From: Chryseobacterium camelliae | Lineage (GTDB): Bacteria; Bacteroidota; Bacteroidia; Flavobacteriales; Weeksellaceae | Length of the DNA: 64,000 nt | Assembly (NCBI RefSeq): GCF_027920545.1 | Contig: NZ_CP115859.1 | Coordinates: forward strand, 3,210,001-3,274,000 | Direction of reading: 5' to 3' | Shown here: positions 53,804 through 63,051 of the stretch, piece after piece | How positions within the stretch are numbered: the first letter of the stretch is position 1 | How the letters are laid out: every line of letters starts with the position of its first letter | Position numbers and translations under genes: made by a program | The notes under the pieces: model-generated | Told to the model about the DNA's origin: nothing | What the model saw: only the letters and a program-made list of their open reading frames with translations | Databases searched by the model: none

Positions 53804-54538
53804 TTAATGATGATGACCGACATTGGAATGATCATGGAAAAGATGCATGACCAAAGCCAGCGAAACCCCCAAAATCACCAATCCGATTTTTACCCAGTCA
53901 ATATTGTGGTTTTTATTGCTTTCAAAAATGATTACAGAAGAAATATGTAAGAAAATTCCTCCTACAATGGCTAAGAAATAGGGCTGTAAATCAGGATTGA
54001 AATAATTACCCAACAACATTCCCAGAGGAGAAGCCAAGGCAAATAAAGCAACAATTAAAATAGATGGATAAGAAGTCGTTTTATTCTCTTTTCCCTCTTT
54101 TCTGTTAAATAAGAATGCTCCCAGAATAAAAGAGATCGGAAGATTGTGAAAAACAATTCCTAAAAGATAAGGTGACAATTCATGTTCTTCATTGGCCAAA
54201 GGAATTCCTTCGATAAAAGCATGAACAAACAGTCCTACCATTAAAGCAACGGGAAGAATATTATGGTCGTTATGATGATGAAAATGTCCGTGTTCAAAAC
54301 CTTTGGTCAAAGCTTCCAGAATCATCTGGAGCAAAACACCGGCAATGACAAAAATTCCCAAGCTGCTTCCTGCCTCGGCAGTGTAAACTTGTGGGAAAAC
54401 TTCATTTAAGCAGATCGTAATTAAAAATCCGGCACTTAAGATCAATAAATTCTTGGCGAGTTTTTCTTTTTTACCGAAATGTTTTCCTAAAAATACTCCG
54501 GTAACGACGCTTAAAATCAGTAAGAGTACTGTAATCAT
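53804..54538 (-). CDS. ZIP-family metal transporter
   Basis: A 244-residue inner-membrane protein with eight hydrophobic helices. A His-rich loop (HGHFHHHNDHN, about 82-92) lies before TM4, whose HAFIEGIPLA and TM5's HNLPIS carry the metal-binding His/Glu/Asn of the ZIP family. The C-terminus ends in three His. Likely imports Zn2+ or another divalent ion. It overlaps the upstream methyltransferase gene by one base. Confidence 0.92.
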   Translation of the reverse strand: MITVLLLILSVVTGVFLGKHFGKKEKLAKNLLILSAGFLITICLNEVFPQVYTAEAGSSLGIFVIAGVLLQMILEALTKGFEHGHFHHHNDHNILPVALMVGLFVHAFIEGIPLANEEHELSPYLLGIVFHNLPISFILGAFLFNRKEGKENKTTSYPSILIVALFALASPLGMLLGNYFNPDLQPYFLAIVGGIFLHISSVIIFESNKNHNIDWVKIGLVILGVSLALVMHLFHDHSNVGHHH

Positions 54539-55263
54539 TATTTTTTCTTAAATAAATTGATGCAACGGGGTGATTTTTCAGCGTTAAAGTCTGATAAATG
54601 ATAATCTCCCCATATTTTTATTCTTTCAAAACCACATTCTGTAGCATAGGAATTGATGGTTTCTAAGGTGTGTAGTTTTACTTTTTCAAAGAAGTGATAA
54701 GATTTACCCTCTGCTTCAAAACGAATGTCTTTAATGACATGTCTGTTTTCAATTTTTTTGGTAATCTTAAAATCGATTCCTTCTCTGTGGATCGTGGTTT
54801 CAGGAACTAAAGTCGCTCTTACAAATTCCTCACTCAGGTAATCCAACACAAAAAAACCTCCCGGTTTTAAAGAATTATACACCGATTGAAAGACACTTTT
54901 ATCATCTTTTTCATTGTCAAAATATCCAAAGCTGGTAAACAGATTGAAAACAGCATCTACAGGTTCAGAATCAATGATATCTCTCATGTCATGAACTTTA
55001 AAATGCAACGTTTCATTTTCAAACTGCTTGTTGTGCTCTATACTTTGTTTAGAAAGATCCAAACCAAGTACTTTATAGCCTAATCTATTAAGAAAAACCG
55101 AATGTCTTCCTTTTCCGCAAGCAAGATCAATAATGGTGCTCGATGTCGGGAGCCGAAGCTCTTTTGTAAGTTTTGTGATAAAATTTTCTGCTTCAGTATA
55201 ATCTCTGTTACTATAAAGCAAATGATAATAAGGGGTATCAAACCAAGATTCAAACCATTCCAT
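54538..55263 (-). CDS. Class I SAM-dependent methyltransferase
   Basis: A 241-residue Rossmann-fold methyltransferase. Motif I is IIDLACGKGRHSVFLNRLG followed by the acidic LGLDLS, and DAVFNLFTSFGYF matches motif II. The N-terminal EWFESWFDTPYYHLLYSNRD is characteristic of a small-molecule methyltransferase group. Substrate unknown. It overlaps the ZIP gene by a base and is translationally coupled. Confidence 0.88.
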   Translation of the reverse strand: MEWFESWFDTPYYHLLYSNRDYTEAENFITKLTKELRLPTSSTIIDLACGKGRHSVFLNRLGYKVLGLDLSKQSIEHNKQFENETLHFKVHDMRDIIDSEPVDAVFNLFTSFGYFDNEKDDKSVFQSVYNSLKPGGFFVLDYLSEEFVRATLVPETTIHREGIDFKITKKIENRHVIKDIRFEAEGKSYHFFEKVKLHTLETINSYATECGFERIKIWGDYHLSDFNAEKSPRCINLFKKK

Positions 55264-55398
55264 AATACAAAAATAACTAAATTTGTGCGGTAAAAGGAAA
55301 AGTATTTTAAGATTGAAAGATGGAAAGGTTCAATTGCTTGAAAAAATGAATACCTAATCTTTTAATTTTTAAATATTTAACACTTTTAGTAATTACTT

Positions 55399-56559
55399 AT
55401 GGATATAGACAATATACAAATACAGATAAAAACATTTTTCGGTCTTGAACAGATTTTGGCGGAAGAGATCAAAAAACTGGGCGGAAGAAAGGTCGAAGTT
55501 AAAAACAGAGCCGTAAACTGTGAAGGTGATTTAGGCTTTTTATACAAAATCAATTATTCTGCAAGAACGGCATTGAAAATCTTGGTGCCGATTCATGAAT
55601 TTAAAGCATTCAACCAGCATCAGTTTTATGACAGACTTTTCAAGTTCAATTGGGATGAATTTATGGATGTGGATCAGTCTTTTGCAATTGATGCAACGGT
55701 AAACTCTGAGACTTTTAAACATTCCCAGTTTGTAACCCTGAAAATGAAAGACGCTATTGTTGATTATTTCCAGGAAAAATTCAAAAAACGTCCGAATGTA
55801 GAAACAAAGCATCCTGATATTAAATTTCACCTTCATATCGACAGGGAATTGATCACGATTTCCTTAGATTCTTCCGGAGATCCTTTGTTTAAAAGAGGAT
55901 ACAGAAGAGAGCAGGGTGAAGCGCCTATTAATGAAGTGTTAGCAAGCGGAATGCTGCAACTGGCAGGTTGGGATGGGAAAGGCAATTTCCTTGATCCGAT
56001 GTGCGGTTCGGGGACTCTATTGATCGAAGCGGCGATGATCGCTATGGATCTTCCTGCACAGATTTTCAGAAAAAGATTTGCTTTCCAAAACTGGCGAAAT
56101 TATGACGCTGATCTGTTTACGAAAATTAAAGAGTTCAGAATCAACAGGGTTAAAGAATTCACAGGAAAGATTGTGGGTTACGATATCGATGCCAGAATGC
56201 TGAATGCTGCGAGAATGAATATTGAAGCTGCCGAAATGGAAGATATGATTGAGGTAAGAAAACAAAACTTCTTTGATTCTAAAAAAGATCTTTTCCCGTT
56301 GCTGATGGTTTTCAATCCGCCTTATGACGAGAGAATTTCGATTAATGATGATGATTTCTACAAAAAAATAGGAGATACGTTCAAAACACATTATCCGAAT
56401 ACATTGGCCTGGCTGATCTCTTCAGACCTGGAGGCGGTAAAGAAAATCGGTCTTCGTCCGTCAAGAAAGATCAAACTTTTCAACGGAAAACTGGAAACGA
56501 GGTTTTTGCAGTATGAAATGTATGAAGGAACGAAGAAGGTGCATAAAATAGCAGAATGA
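55399..56559 (+). CDS. THUMP-domain 23S rRNA guanine-N2 methyltransferase-like protein
   Basis: A 386-residue RNA methyltransferase. The N-terminal half (about 10-155) is a THUMP/RlmL-type RNA-binding domain; DPLFKRGYRREQGEAPINEVLA marks the linker. The catalytic domain has SAM motif DPMCGSGTLLIEAAM at 199-213 and the N2-G active-site motif NPPYDER at 306-312. This fits the YpsC/RlmL (m2G2445) group without the second, RlmK-type domain. A 33-residue ORF overlaps its stop. Confidence 0.93.
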   Translation: MDIDNIQIQIKTFFGLEQILAEEIKKLGGRKVEVKNRAVNCEGDLGFLYKINYSARTALKILVPIHEFKAFNQHQFYDRLFKFNWDEFMDVDQSFAIDATVNSETFKHSQFVTLKMKDAIVDYFQEKFKKRPNVETKHPDIKFHLHIDRELITISLDSSGDPLFKRGYRREQGEAPINEVLASGMLQLAGWDGKGNFLDPMCGSGTLLIEAAMIAMDLPAQIFRKRFAFQNWRNYDADLFTKIKEFRINRVKEFTGKIVGYDIDARMLNAARMNIEAAEMEDMIEVRKQNFFDSKKDLFPLLMVFNPPYDERISINDDDFYKKIGDTFKTHYPNTLAWLISSDLEAVKKIGLRPSRKIKLFNGKLETRFLQYEMYEGTKKVHKIAE

Positions 56560-56657
56560 TTTGGGATATCTTAGATATGATACTTAGATTATTTGATCTT
56601 TTTCCTAATAGTAAAAAAGGAGATGATGCAACTGAGCATTTCAAAAAGATGCGATGA
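56556..56657 (+). CDS. Possible 33-residue small protein
   Basis: An ATG overlaps the stop of the preceding gene (ATGA) and opens a 33-residue frame, MIWDILDMILRLFDLFPNSK and KGDDATEHFKKMR. The first half is an amphipathic hydrophobic helix and the tail is charged. Translational coupling by ATGA and the ordered composition favour a real small protein, but no homologue is known to me and a chance ORF is possible. Confidence 0.4.
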   Translation: MIWDILDMILRLFDLFPNSKKGDDATEHFKKMR

Positions 56658-56708
56658 TCTTAAGTTTCTTGGAATCAAACTTTATTATTACATTGTTATA
56701 TTATTAAA

Positions 56709-57719
56709 TTGTTACATTTGAATACCATTTCCATTGTCGTCGCTATATTTAACCGAAAAGATGAACTTTTCGAACTTCTCAATTCACTGACTTTTCAAAC
56801 CGATAAAGTTTTTGAAGTTATTATTGTGGATGACGGATCATTCATTGATCTGAAGCCTACCATCGAAAATTTTAATGGAATTTTAGATATTAAATATTTC
56901 AGAAAAGATAATTCCGGACCCGGATTGACGAGAAATTACGGGGCAAGAAGAGCGGCAAATGACTGGCTGGTTTTTGTAGACAGCGATGTGATTGTAGAGA
57001 AAGATTATATTGAGAATATAAAAAAGGATATTCTTGAAATTCCTTGTGATGCTTTTGGAGGAGCGGATAAGGCGCATAAAGGCTTTAATCTGATGCAGAA
57101 AGCGATCTCTTATTCCATGACATCGGTTTTTACAACCGGAGGAATCAGAGGGAATAAAAAAGCGGTTTCCAAGTTTCAGCCCAGAAGTTTTAATATGGGA
57201 GTGAAAAAAGAAGTTTTTGAAAAAGTGGGAGGCTTTTCCGAGATGAGAATCGGTGAAGATCCCGATCTTTCTATGACACTTTGGGAAAATGGTTTTACCA
57301 CTGCATTTTTTGACGATATTGCAGTGTATCATAAACGTCGTGTGGATTTTGGTAAATTCTCCAAGCAGGTTTACCAGTTTGGCTGTGCAAGACCTATTTT
57401 GAATCAGAGACATCCTAACTACGTAAAGATTTCATTTGCATTTCCTACTTTATTTCTGTTAGGCTATCTATTGGGATTTGTGGAGTATTTTGTCTTGGGA
57501 AAAGGTTTTATACTTTCCTTGTTTGGTCTGTATACTTTTATGGTATTGCTTCATGCGCTTATCGTGACTAAAAATATTGCGATTGCAGCAATGGCGGTAG
57601 TATCTACCTATATTCAAATGTTTTCTTACGGTTACGGATTTTTGAAATCGTGGATTTTACTGAATATTTTAAAGATGAAACCGGAAGAAGCTTTCCCGAA
57701 ACATTTTCATAAAATTTAA
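56709..57719 (+). CDS. Family 2 glycosyltransferase
   Basis: A 336-residue GT-A glycosyltransferase: start SIVVAIFNRKDELFELLNSL, VIIVDDGS for nucleotide binding, DWLVFVDSDVIVEKDY with the metal-binding DSD, and EDPDLSM acid region. Two to three hydrophobic helices near the C-terminus (about 235-300) anchor it to the inner membrane. Sugar and acceptor unknown. No ATG is available at the N-terminus; a TTG at 56709 or 56718 must start translation. A TACATTTG box overlaps this start. Confidence 0.9.
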   Translation: MLHLNTISIVVAIFNRKDELFELLNSLTFQTDKVFEVIIVDDGSFIDLKPTIENFNGILDIKYFRKDNSGPGLTRNYGARRAANDWLVFVDSDVIVEKDYIENIKKDILEIPCDAFGGADKAHKGFNLMQKAISYSMTSVFTTGGIRGNKKAVSKFQPRSFNMGVKKEVFEKVGGFSEMRIGEDPDLSMTLWENGFTTAFFDDIAVYHKRRVDFGKFSKQVYQFGCARPILNQRHPNYVKISFAFPTLFLLGYLLGFVEYFVLGKGFILSLFGLYTFMVLLHALIVTKNIAIAAMAVVSTYIQMFSYGYGFLKSWILLNILKMKPEEAFPKHFHKI

Positions 57720-57740
57720 TTTAGCTGTAAGTTTTTTTTG

Positions 57741-57890
57741 ACGCAAAGATTTTTTTTAATTGTTGATTTTAGAAGGCAAAAGCAAATAAATTTGCTGCGC
57801 GAAGCATGAAGGATAGCTTAATGAAAATCAACTTGTTGATTCATCTTTGCTTGCTTAAATAATAAAGAGTATCTAAGTTAAGCTTTGCGT
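57741..57890 (+). repeat. MITE-like intergenic element A, copy 2
   Basis: 150 bases bounded by perfect ACGCAAAG and CTTTGCGT. The interior GCAAATAAATTTGCTGCGCG plus AAGCATGAAGGATAGCTTA corresponds to the copy at 19500-19651. No ORF. It occupies most of the 57720-57932 gap. Confidence 0.65.
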
Positions 57891-57932
57891 TTGAGAAATC
57901 TAAGGCTCAGTGTTAAAATCAAAAAATAAAAT

Positions 57933-57960
57933 AAAAGCTGTTGAGTGTTCAACAGCTTTT
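57933..57960 (-). terminator. Terminator of the PLP-enzyme gene
   Basis: AAAAGCTGTTGA and TCAACAGCTTTT pair perfectly around GTGT; the minus strand continues ATTTTATTTTTTG. Confidence 0.85.
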
Positions 57961-57969
57961 ATAAAATAA

Positions 57970-59196
57970 TTAGAATATGGAAATAGTTTCATGGTTAAGA
58001 ACACCTGTTTTAATCATGCATTCTTTCATTTTCGTATACGTTCTTTCGATATCGTGATCTAATCCGATTGAGAATCTGATCAAGCCGTCTGAAATTCCCA
58101 TTTCAGCACGTTCTTCTTCCGGGATTTCAGATGAGGTAGAGCTTCCTGAGCATGAGAATAATGTTTTATAGAACCCTAAACTTACTGCCAAATACCCCAG
58201 GTTTTCCTGTTGCATCATTTCCATCAGGTCATTTGCCTTTTCAGTAGTTCCTGCGTCCAACGTCAATAAACCACCGAATCCGTACTCTTCATGCATCATA
58301 CTTTTCATAAGCTCATGATTTCTGTGAGATTTTAATCCGGGATATACGACTCTTAATCCGTCTTTTTCAAATTTTTCAGCAAGGTACATCGCGTTGTGAC
58401 TGTGCTGCTTCATTCTGATATGAAGAGTTCTTAAGTTCTTTAAGATACTTGCAGAACGGAAGCTGTCCATCGTAGGTCCCAGCAACATACAAGCTCCTGT
58501 ATTTACATTTTTCGTATCGTTAATAAATTCCTGGCTTCCACAGTAAACACCACCTACGGTATCACTGCTTCCGTTAATGAATTTCGTTAAAGAATGAATC
58601 ACAATATCCGCTCCTAATGAGGTAGGAGAAATTGATAAGGGTGAAAATGTATTGTCAACAATCAGTTTTAGATTATGTTTTTTACAGATTTCAGATAGCT
58701 TTCTAAGGTCTGCAACTTCCAATAGCGGGTTGCTTACACTTTCGCAATAAATTACTTTTGTATTGGGAGTAATAGCACTTTCTATCGATTCGAAATTATT
58801 GATGTCTACGAAAGTCGTACTGATGTTATAAGGAGGAAGGAAGTTCTTTAAAAAAGCATATGTTCCTCCGTAGATTGTTCTGCTTGAAATAATATGATCT
58901 CCGCTTTTACAGATTTGCATTAAAACGGAAGTGATGGCTCCCATTCCTGATGCGGTTACATTCGCTGTTTCTGTATTTTCCATCTTAGCCAGTGCCTGTG
59001 AAAGATACAGATTCATAGGAGACGAATGTCTTGAATATAAATAGCAACCGTCCGCATTTCCTTCAAACGTATCGAACATGGTTTTCGCTGAAAGGAAAGT
59101 GTATGTTGAACTGTCAGAAATAGAAGGGTTTACTCCTCCGAATTCTCCAAAATATTGTAAGTCCTGGATTTCATTAGCCGCATTAAAATGCTCCAT
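57970..59196 (-). CDS. Cys/Met-metabolism PLP-dependent enzyme (methionine gamma-lyase-like)
   Basis: A 408-residue fold-type I enzyme. PLP lysine is Lys205 in HSLTKFING, Asp181 in VDNTFSP binds the pyridine N, and YSRHSSP (Tyr54, Arg56) and Tyr109 match the family active site. The C-terminal segment SCSGSSTSSEIPEEER replaces the SHP-ASTTH motif of classic members, so substrate may differ: methionine gamma-lyase, cystathionine gamma-lyase and gamma-synthase are all possible. It is divergent from an Lrp regulator that likely controls it. Confidence 0.88.
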   Translation of the reverse strand: MEHFNAANEIQDLQYFGEFGGVNPSISDSSTYTFLSAKTMFDTFEGNADGCYLYSRHSSPMNLYLSQALAKMENTETANVTASGMGAITSVLMQICKSGDHIISSRTIYGGTYAFLKNFLPPYNISTTFVDINNFESIESAITPNTKVIYCESVSNPLLEVADLRKLSEICKKHNLKLIVDNTFSPLSISPTSLGADIVIHSLTKFINGSSDTVGGVYCGSQEFINDTKNVNTGACMLLGPTMDSFRSASILKNLRTLHIRMKQHSHNAMYLAEKFEKDGLRVVYPGLKSHRNHELMKSMMHEEYGFGGLLTLDAGTTEKANDLMEMMQQENLGYLAVSLGFYKTLFSCSGSSTSSEIPEEERAEMGISDGLIRFSIGLDHDIERTYTKMKECMIKTGVLNHETISIF

Positions 59197-59236
59197 AATT
59201 TTGATTATTTTTATTACGGATAAAAATGGAAATAAC

Positions 59237-59318
59237 TAATGTTTTTTACAATAATGTTTTACTTTTTTAGAATATAAAACTGTATAATTGAAAAAATATA
59301 GTAATATTGTTTACATTA
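59237..59318. promoter_or_regulatory. Repeated TAATGTTTT-AC sites, candidate Lrp operator
   Basis: In the 157-base divergent gap, TAATGTTTTTTAC (59237-59249) and TAATGTTTTAC (59252-59262) are near direct repeats, and GTTTACATTA (59309-59318) is a related inverted half-site. AT-rich repeated sites between an Lrp gene and its divergent target are typical of autoregulation; binding is inferred. Confidence 0.4.
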
Positions 59319-59353
59319 TGTATTGAATATGAATTTTAACCAAAAATATAACT

Positions 59354-59812
59354 ATGGATCTTGATGATTTAGACAAAAAATTACTGGTGTATCTGCAGGA
59401 AGATGCCAAACAAACTACTAAAGAATTGTCTTACAAGCTGGGGTTATCTGTAACGGCAGTATACGAACGTATTAAAAAACTTGAAAAAAACGGAGTGATC
59501 TCAAAATATGTGGCATTGCTGAATAAAGACAAAATCAGTAAGAATTTTATCGTATTATGCCATGTAAAACTGATTCAACATAAAAAAGAATATGTGATCG
59601 ATTTTGAAAAAGAAATTGTGAACTTACCTGAAATAACAGAATGTTTTCATGTGAGCGGTGATTATGATTATATCCTGAAAATTAATGTAAAAGACATGCA
59701 GGATTACAGAAGTTTTATGCTGACAAAATTAACGACCATTAAGCATATTGCAAGCACTCACAGTTCATTTATGATTTCTGAAGTGAAAAATACGACGGCG
59801 ATTGTTTTGTAG
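59354..59812 (+). CDS. Lrp/AsnC-family transcriptional regulator
   Basis: A 152-residue regulator. N-terminal winged helix-turn-helix DLDDLDKKLLVYLQEDAKQT and LSYKLGLSVTAVYERIKKLE; C-terminal AsnC/RAM ligand domain with EITECFHVSGDYDYILKINV. It usually senses an amino acid. The divergent PLP enzyme of sulphur amino-acid metabolism suggests methionine or a related ligand; this is inferred. Confidence 0.95.
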   Translation: MDLDDLDKKLLVYLQEDAKQTTKELSYKLGLSVTAVYERIKKLEKNGVISKYVALLNKDKISKNFIVLCHVKLIQHKKEYVIDFEKEIVNLPEITECFHVSGDYDYILKINVKDMQDYRSFMLTKLTTIKHIASTHSSFMISEVKNTTAIVL

Positions 59813-59829
59813 TTATATCAATGGCGATT

Positions 59830-60861
59830 TTACACGAGGACGCCGTTTTTAGAGGAAATAGGATCAGGAAGTTCGGTTTCCCCGGTCATTTGCAGCAAAT
59901 CGATCTCAATACTTCTGCAGATGGAAAGCATTGGGACATCAAACATTAATCCGGCGAACGGGTTTTCCGAGTAATCACCTACCAGTTCCATGATAATATA
60001 AATCCAGCCGATAATAATGCAGAACGGAATGGAAACCCAGATTCCCCAATCCCCTAATTTTGCAAATTCATTGACTAAACCTAAAGGAAGCAACATGATA
60101 AAAAGTACATTGAAAATAAAAGCGGTACTTGCAAACTGTCTGGGTGAAGGGAATTTTTTAATTCTTTCTGCCTGCCCCTGGAAATTGTAAAACTCGTTCA
60201 GGCAAGCCTGTAATTGGGTTTGGTTGAAGTCTGAAATTGCCTGAATGTTTTTTAAATGATTAACGTCTTTTGCCTGTTGAGAAACCAAATATGTTGCGAA
60301 ATTTTTATAATGAGACTGAAGTTCGGCTTCTTCTTCAGAAAGATATTTGTTCAGGAAAATCGGAGTTCTCCCATAATCCGGAAATCCGGCTTTAATTAAA
60401 CGGTTTCGTCTGTGATTAATATGATGAGAATGTTCTTTTTCTGCTTTGATGTGTTCCCATTCGGTAGGAACTAATAGCTGTTCCCGGAATGCATATAACC
60501 ATGCAATATGACGGTGAACAATTTTTTTTCTTCGGTCTTCCAGATCAAAAAGGCCTACTTCTTCATTATCCGTATTAAATGCATATACCATAGAGGCGAA
60601 AGAACGGCTGGAATTCACAATTCCGCCCCAGATTTTTCTGGCCTCCCAAAGTCTGTCATAGGCCTGATTGTTCTTAAAACCCACCAAAAATGCTTCTGCG
60701 GTACCGATCAGTGCAACCGGAACCCAAGGAATGATCATCCATTCCCAATGAAAAAAACGGAATAAAACAGCAATTAACGTACACCAAACCGAAATCCAGA
60801 TAAGATGGATGCCTGATAAATCGAGAACCTGTCTATAGTTGACATATTTTGTGGTAATCAT
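59830..60861 (-). CDS. Bestrophin-family channel protein
   Basis: A 343-residue membrane protein of the bestrophin/UPF0187 family, with helices at about 20-60 and 235-290 and conserved GFKNNQAYDRLWEARKIWGG, and DVPMLSICRSIEIDLLQMTG near the C-terminus. Bacterial bestrophins such as KpBest form pentameric ion channels. Selectivity and role here are unknown. Confidence 0.93.
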   Translation of the reverse strand: MITTKYVNYRQVLDLSGIHLIWISVWCTLIAVLFRFFHWEWMIIPWVPVALIGTAEAFLVGFKNNQAYDRLWEARKIWGGIVNSSRSFASMVYAFNTDNEEVGLFDLEDRRKKIVHRHIAWLYAFREQLLVPTEWEHIKAEKEHSHHINHRRNRLIKAGFPDYGRTPIFLNKYLSEEEAELQSHYKNFATYLVSQQAKDVNHLKNIQAISDFNQTQLQACLNEFYNFQGQAERIKKFPSPRQFASTAFIFNVLFIMLLPLGLVNEFAKLGDWGIWVSIPFCIIIGWIYIIMELVGDYSENPFAGLMFDVPMLSICRSIEIDLLQMTGETELPDPISSKNGVLV

Positions 60862-60916
60862 GAGTGTTTTACATTTTAATACAAACTTGATTAAAAGTAG
60901 TAAAAAAAATGCACAA

Positions 60917-60945
60917 AAAAACCTCTAAATCATTTAGAGGTTTTT
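60917..60945 (-). terminator. Terminator of the E1 dehydrogenase gene
   Basis: AAACCTCTAAAT and ATTTAGAGGTTT pair (loop of 1-3 bases), with a T-run on the minus strand 15-20 bases after the stop. Confidence 0.85.
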
Positions 60946-60961
60946 ATATTTTTTAGCTGAA

Positions 60962-63034
60962 TTAATATTTCAGCATCTCTTCAATTTTTGCGCTTAGCTT
61001 TTCCGCATTTGGAAGCATTTCTCTTTCTAAAACCAAATTAATAGGAACAGCAGGGGTATCTAAAGAGCCCATGGTTTCTACCGGAGCATCAAGGTATTTG
61101 AAGCAGTTCTTAGAAATTCTGTGTGCAAAGGCTTCAGCAAATGAATTGTTAAGCTGTTCTTCTGTCAGAACGATACATTTTCCGTGAGCTTTTACTCTTT
61201 CGAAAACCAATTCTTCATCCAAAGGAATTAAAGTTCTCAGATCGATAACCTCAACTCTTCCGTTAAAGTTTTTCGAAGCTTCCTTAGCCCAGTAAACTCC
61301 CATTCCGTAAGTCACAACCAATAAAGTTCTGCCTTTTTCAGTTTCGTTTTTATCAGCTTCAATGATTACTTTTCCTTTTCCAAAAGGTAAGATATAGTCT
61401 TCTGCAGGTTCAATGGTTTTTGCATCTTCAGTTCCCGGAACTTTGCTCCAGTACAATCCTTTATGCTCCAACATGACTACAGGATTCGGGTCGTAATAAG
61501 CCGCTTTTAATAATCCTTTAAAATCTGCTGCGTTGCTTGGATAAGCGATTTTAATCCCTTTAATATTGGCTAAAATACTTTCAACGCTACCACTATGGTA
61601 AGGTCCGCCTCCTCCGTAAGCTCCGATTGGAACACGGATGATATTGCTTACAGGGAATTTACCCTGGCTTAAATAGCTTGATTTTGAAATTTCAGTAATC
61701 AATTGGTTGATTCCCGGATAGATATAATCTGCAAATTGTACTTCAACAATCGGTTTTAAACCTACTGCACTCATTCCTGTTGTAGAACCGATGATATAAG
61801 CTTCCTGTATAGCGGTGTTGAAAACTCTTTTGCTACCGAATTTTTTTCCTAAAGTTACGGTTTCACGGAAAACTCCACCTATTCTTTCTCCAACATCCTG
61901 TCCGTATAGTAAAGCTTCCGGGTGTTTCCACATCAATTCCTGAATAGCATGAATGGCAGCATCCACCATTACGATTTTTTCTCCACCTTCAGGTTCACGG
62001 GTTCCCACTTCTTCCGTAATCGGAGTAGGAGCGAAAACGTGCTGCATTACCGTTTCTGGTTTCGGATCTTCTGCTTTTTGAGCTCTTTCAAATGCTTCTT
62101 CAGCTTCCAGGCGAGCTTTTTTAGTGATCTGCTTTAATAATTCTTCGTCAACACCGGCATCGATCAAATGATTTCTAAGGATTTCTCCCGGATCTTTTGC
62201 TCTGTGCTTCGTTAAATCTTCTTCATCTCTGTAGAATTCTCTTCTCACTCCTGAAGTGTGGTGACCGATTAAAACTGTTTTCGCGCAAACAACCAAAGGT
62301 TTTCTTTCAGTTCGTACAAAATCAACAGCTTTTTTCATCGCTTCATAGCTTTCTACGAAATCTGTTCCGTCAACTCTCATTCTGCTTAAGCCTGTGAATC
62401 CTGCTACAAAATCGTAAGCGTCACATGTTCTGGCCTCTTCTTTTGTTACGGAAATTCCCCATTCGTTATCCTGAACCAAGAAGATGATCGGAAGTTGATG
62501 TAATGCTGAAAACTGAAGCGCTTCACTCACTTCACCTTCCGTTACGGAATTATCTCCAAGACTACAAACCACAACCGGATTGTTTTCAAATTGCTGTAAA
62601 TTAAAATCCTGAATATATTTTATCCCTTGTGCAACTCCCGCCGTCGGAATCGTCTGCATTCCTGTTGCTGAACTCTGATGAATGATTTTTGGCTTGTCTT
62701 CATCTCTGCTTGAAGGGTGAGAGTAGTAAGATCTTCCTCCGGAAAAAGGATCATCTGCTTTTGCCAATAATTGCAGCATCAGTTGATAAGGTTCAAAACC
62801 GATTCCCAAAAGAATGCTTTCGTCTCTATAGTAAGGAGAAACCCAGTCTTCTTTTTTTAACTGATAAGCAGTTGCCAGCTGAATGGCTTCGTGACCTCTG
62901 GATGTACTATGAACATATTTGGTAACATTTCTGTTTTCTTCATAGATGTCTGCCATTGCTTTCGCAAGCATCATATGGTTGTAAGCTTTAAGTAGAATAT
63001 CTTGAGAAACTTTTTCGTGAAGTGTATTTTCCAT
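60962..63034 (-). CDS. Fused alpha-beta 2-oxoacid dehydrogenase E1 component
   Basis: A 690-residue protein from ATG at 63034 (MENTLHEKV); an in-frame TTG at 63043 would add three residues. The alpha half (about 1-330) binds thiamine diphosphate with GDNSVTEGEVSEALQ and QDNEWGIS. The beta half (about 350-690) contains YGQDVGERIGGVFRETVTLG and QFADYIYPGINQLI. Classic enzymes have separate alpha and beta chains; the single-chain fusion is common in Bacteroidota. Substrate is branched-chain 2-oxoacids (BCKDH) or a related acid. The E2 and E3 genes are not in this window. Confidence 0.92.
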   Translation of the reverse strand: MENTLHEKVSQDILLKAYNHMMLAKAMADIYEENRNVTKYVHSTSRGHEAIQLATAYQLKKEDWVSPYYRDESILLGIGFEPYQLMLQLLAKADDPFSGGRSYYSHPSSRDEDKPKIIHQSSATGMQTIPTAGVAQGIKYIQDFNLQQFENNPVVVCSLGDNSVTEGEVSEALQFSALHQLPIIFLVQDNEWGISVTKEEARTCDAYDFVAGFTGLSRMRVDGTDFVESYEAMKKAVDFVRTERKPLVVCAKTVLIGHHTSGVRREFYRDEEDLTKHRAKDPGEILRNHLIDAGVDEELLKQITKKARLEAEEAFERAQKAEDPKPETVMQHVFAPTPITEEVGTREPEGGEKIVMVDAAIHAIQELMWKHPEALLYGQDVGERIGGVFRETVTLGKKFGSKRVFNTAIQEAYIIGSTTGMSAVGLKPIVEVQFADYIYPGINQLITEISKSSYLSQGKFPVSNIIRVPIGAYGGGGPYHSGSVESILANIKGIKIAYPSNAADFKGLLKAAYYDPNPVVMLEHKGLYWSKVPGTEDAKTIEPAEDYILPFGKGKVIIEADKNETEKGRTLLVVTYGMGVYWAKEASKNFNGRVEVIDLRTLIPLDEELVFERVKAHGKCIVLTEEQLNNSFAEAFAHRISKNCFKYLDAPVETMGSLDTPAVPINLVLEREMLPNAEKLSAKIEEMLKY

Positions 63035-63051
63035 AGGTAGCAAATATACAT

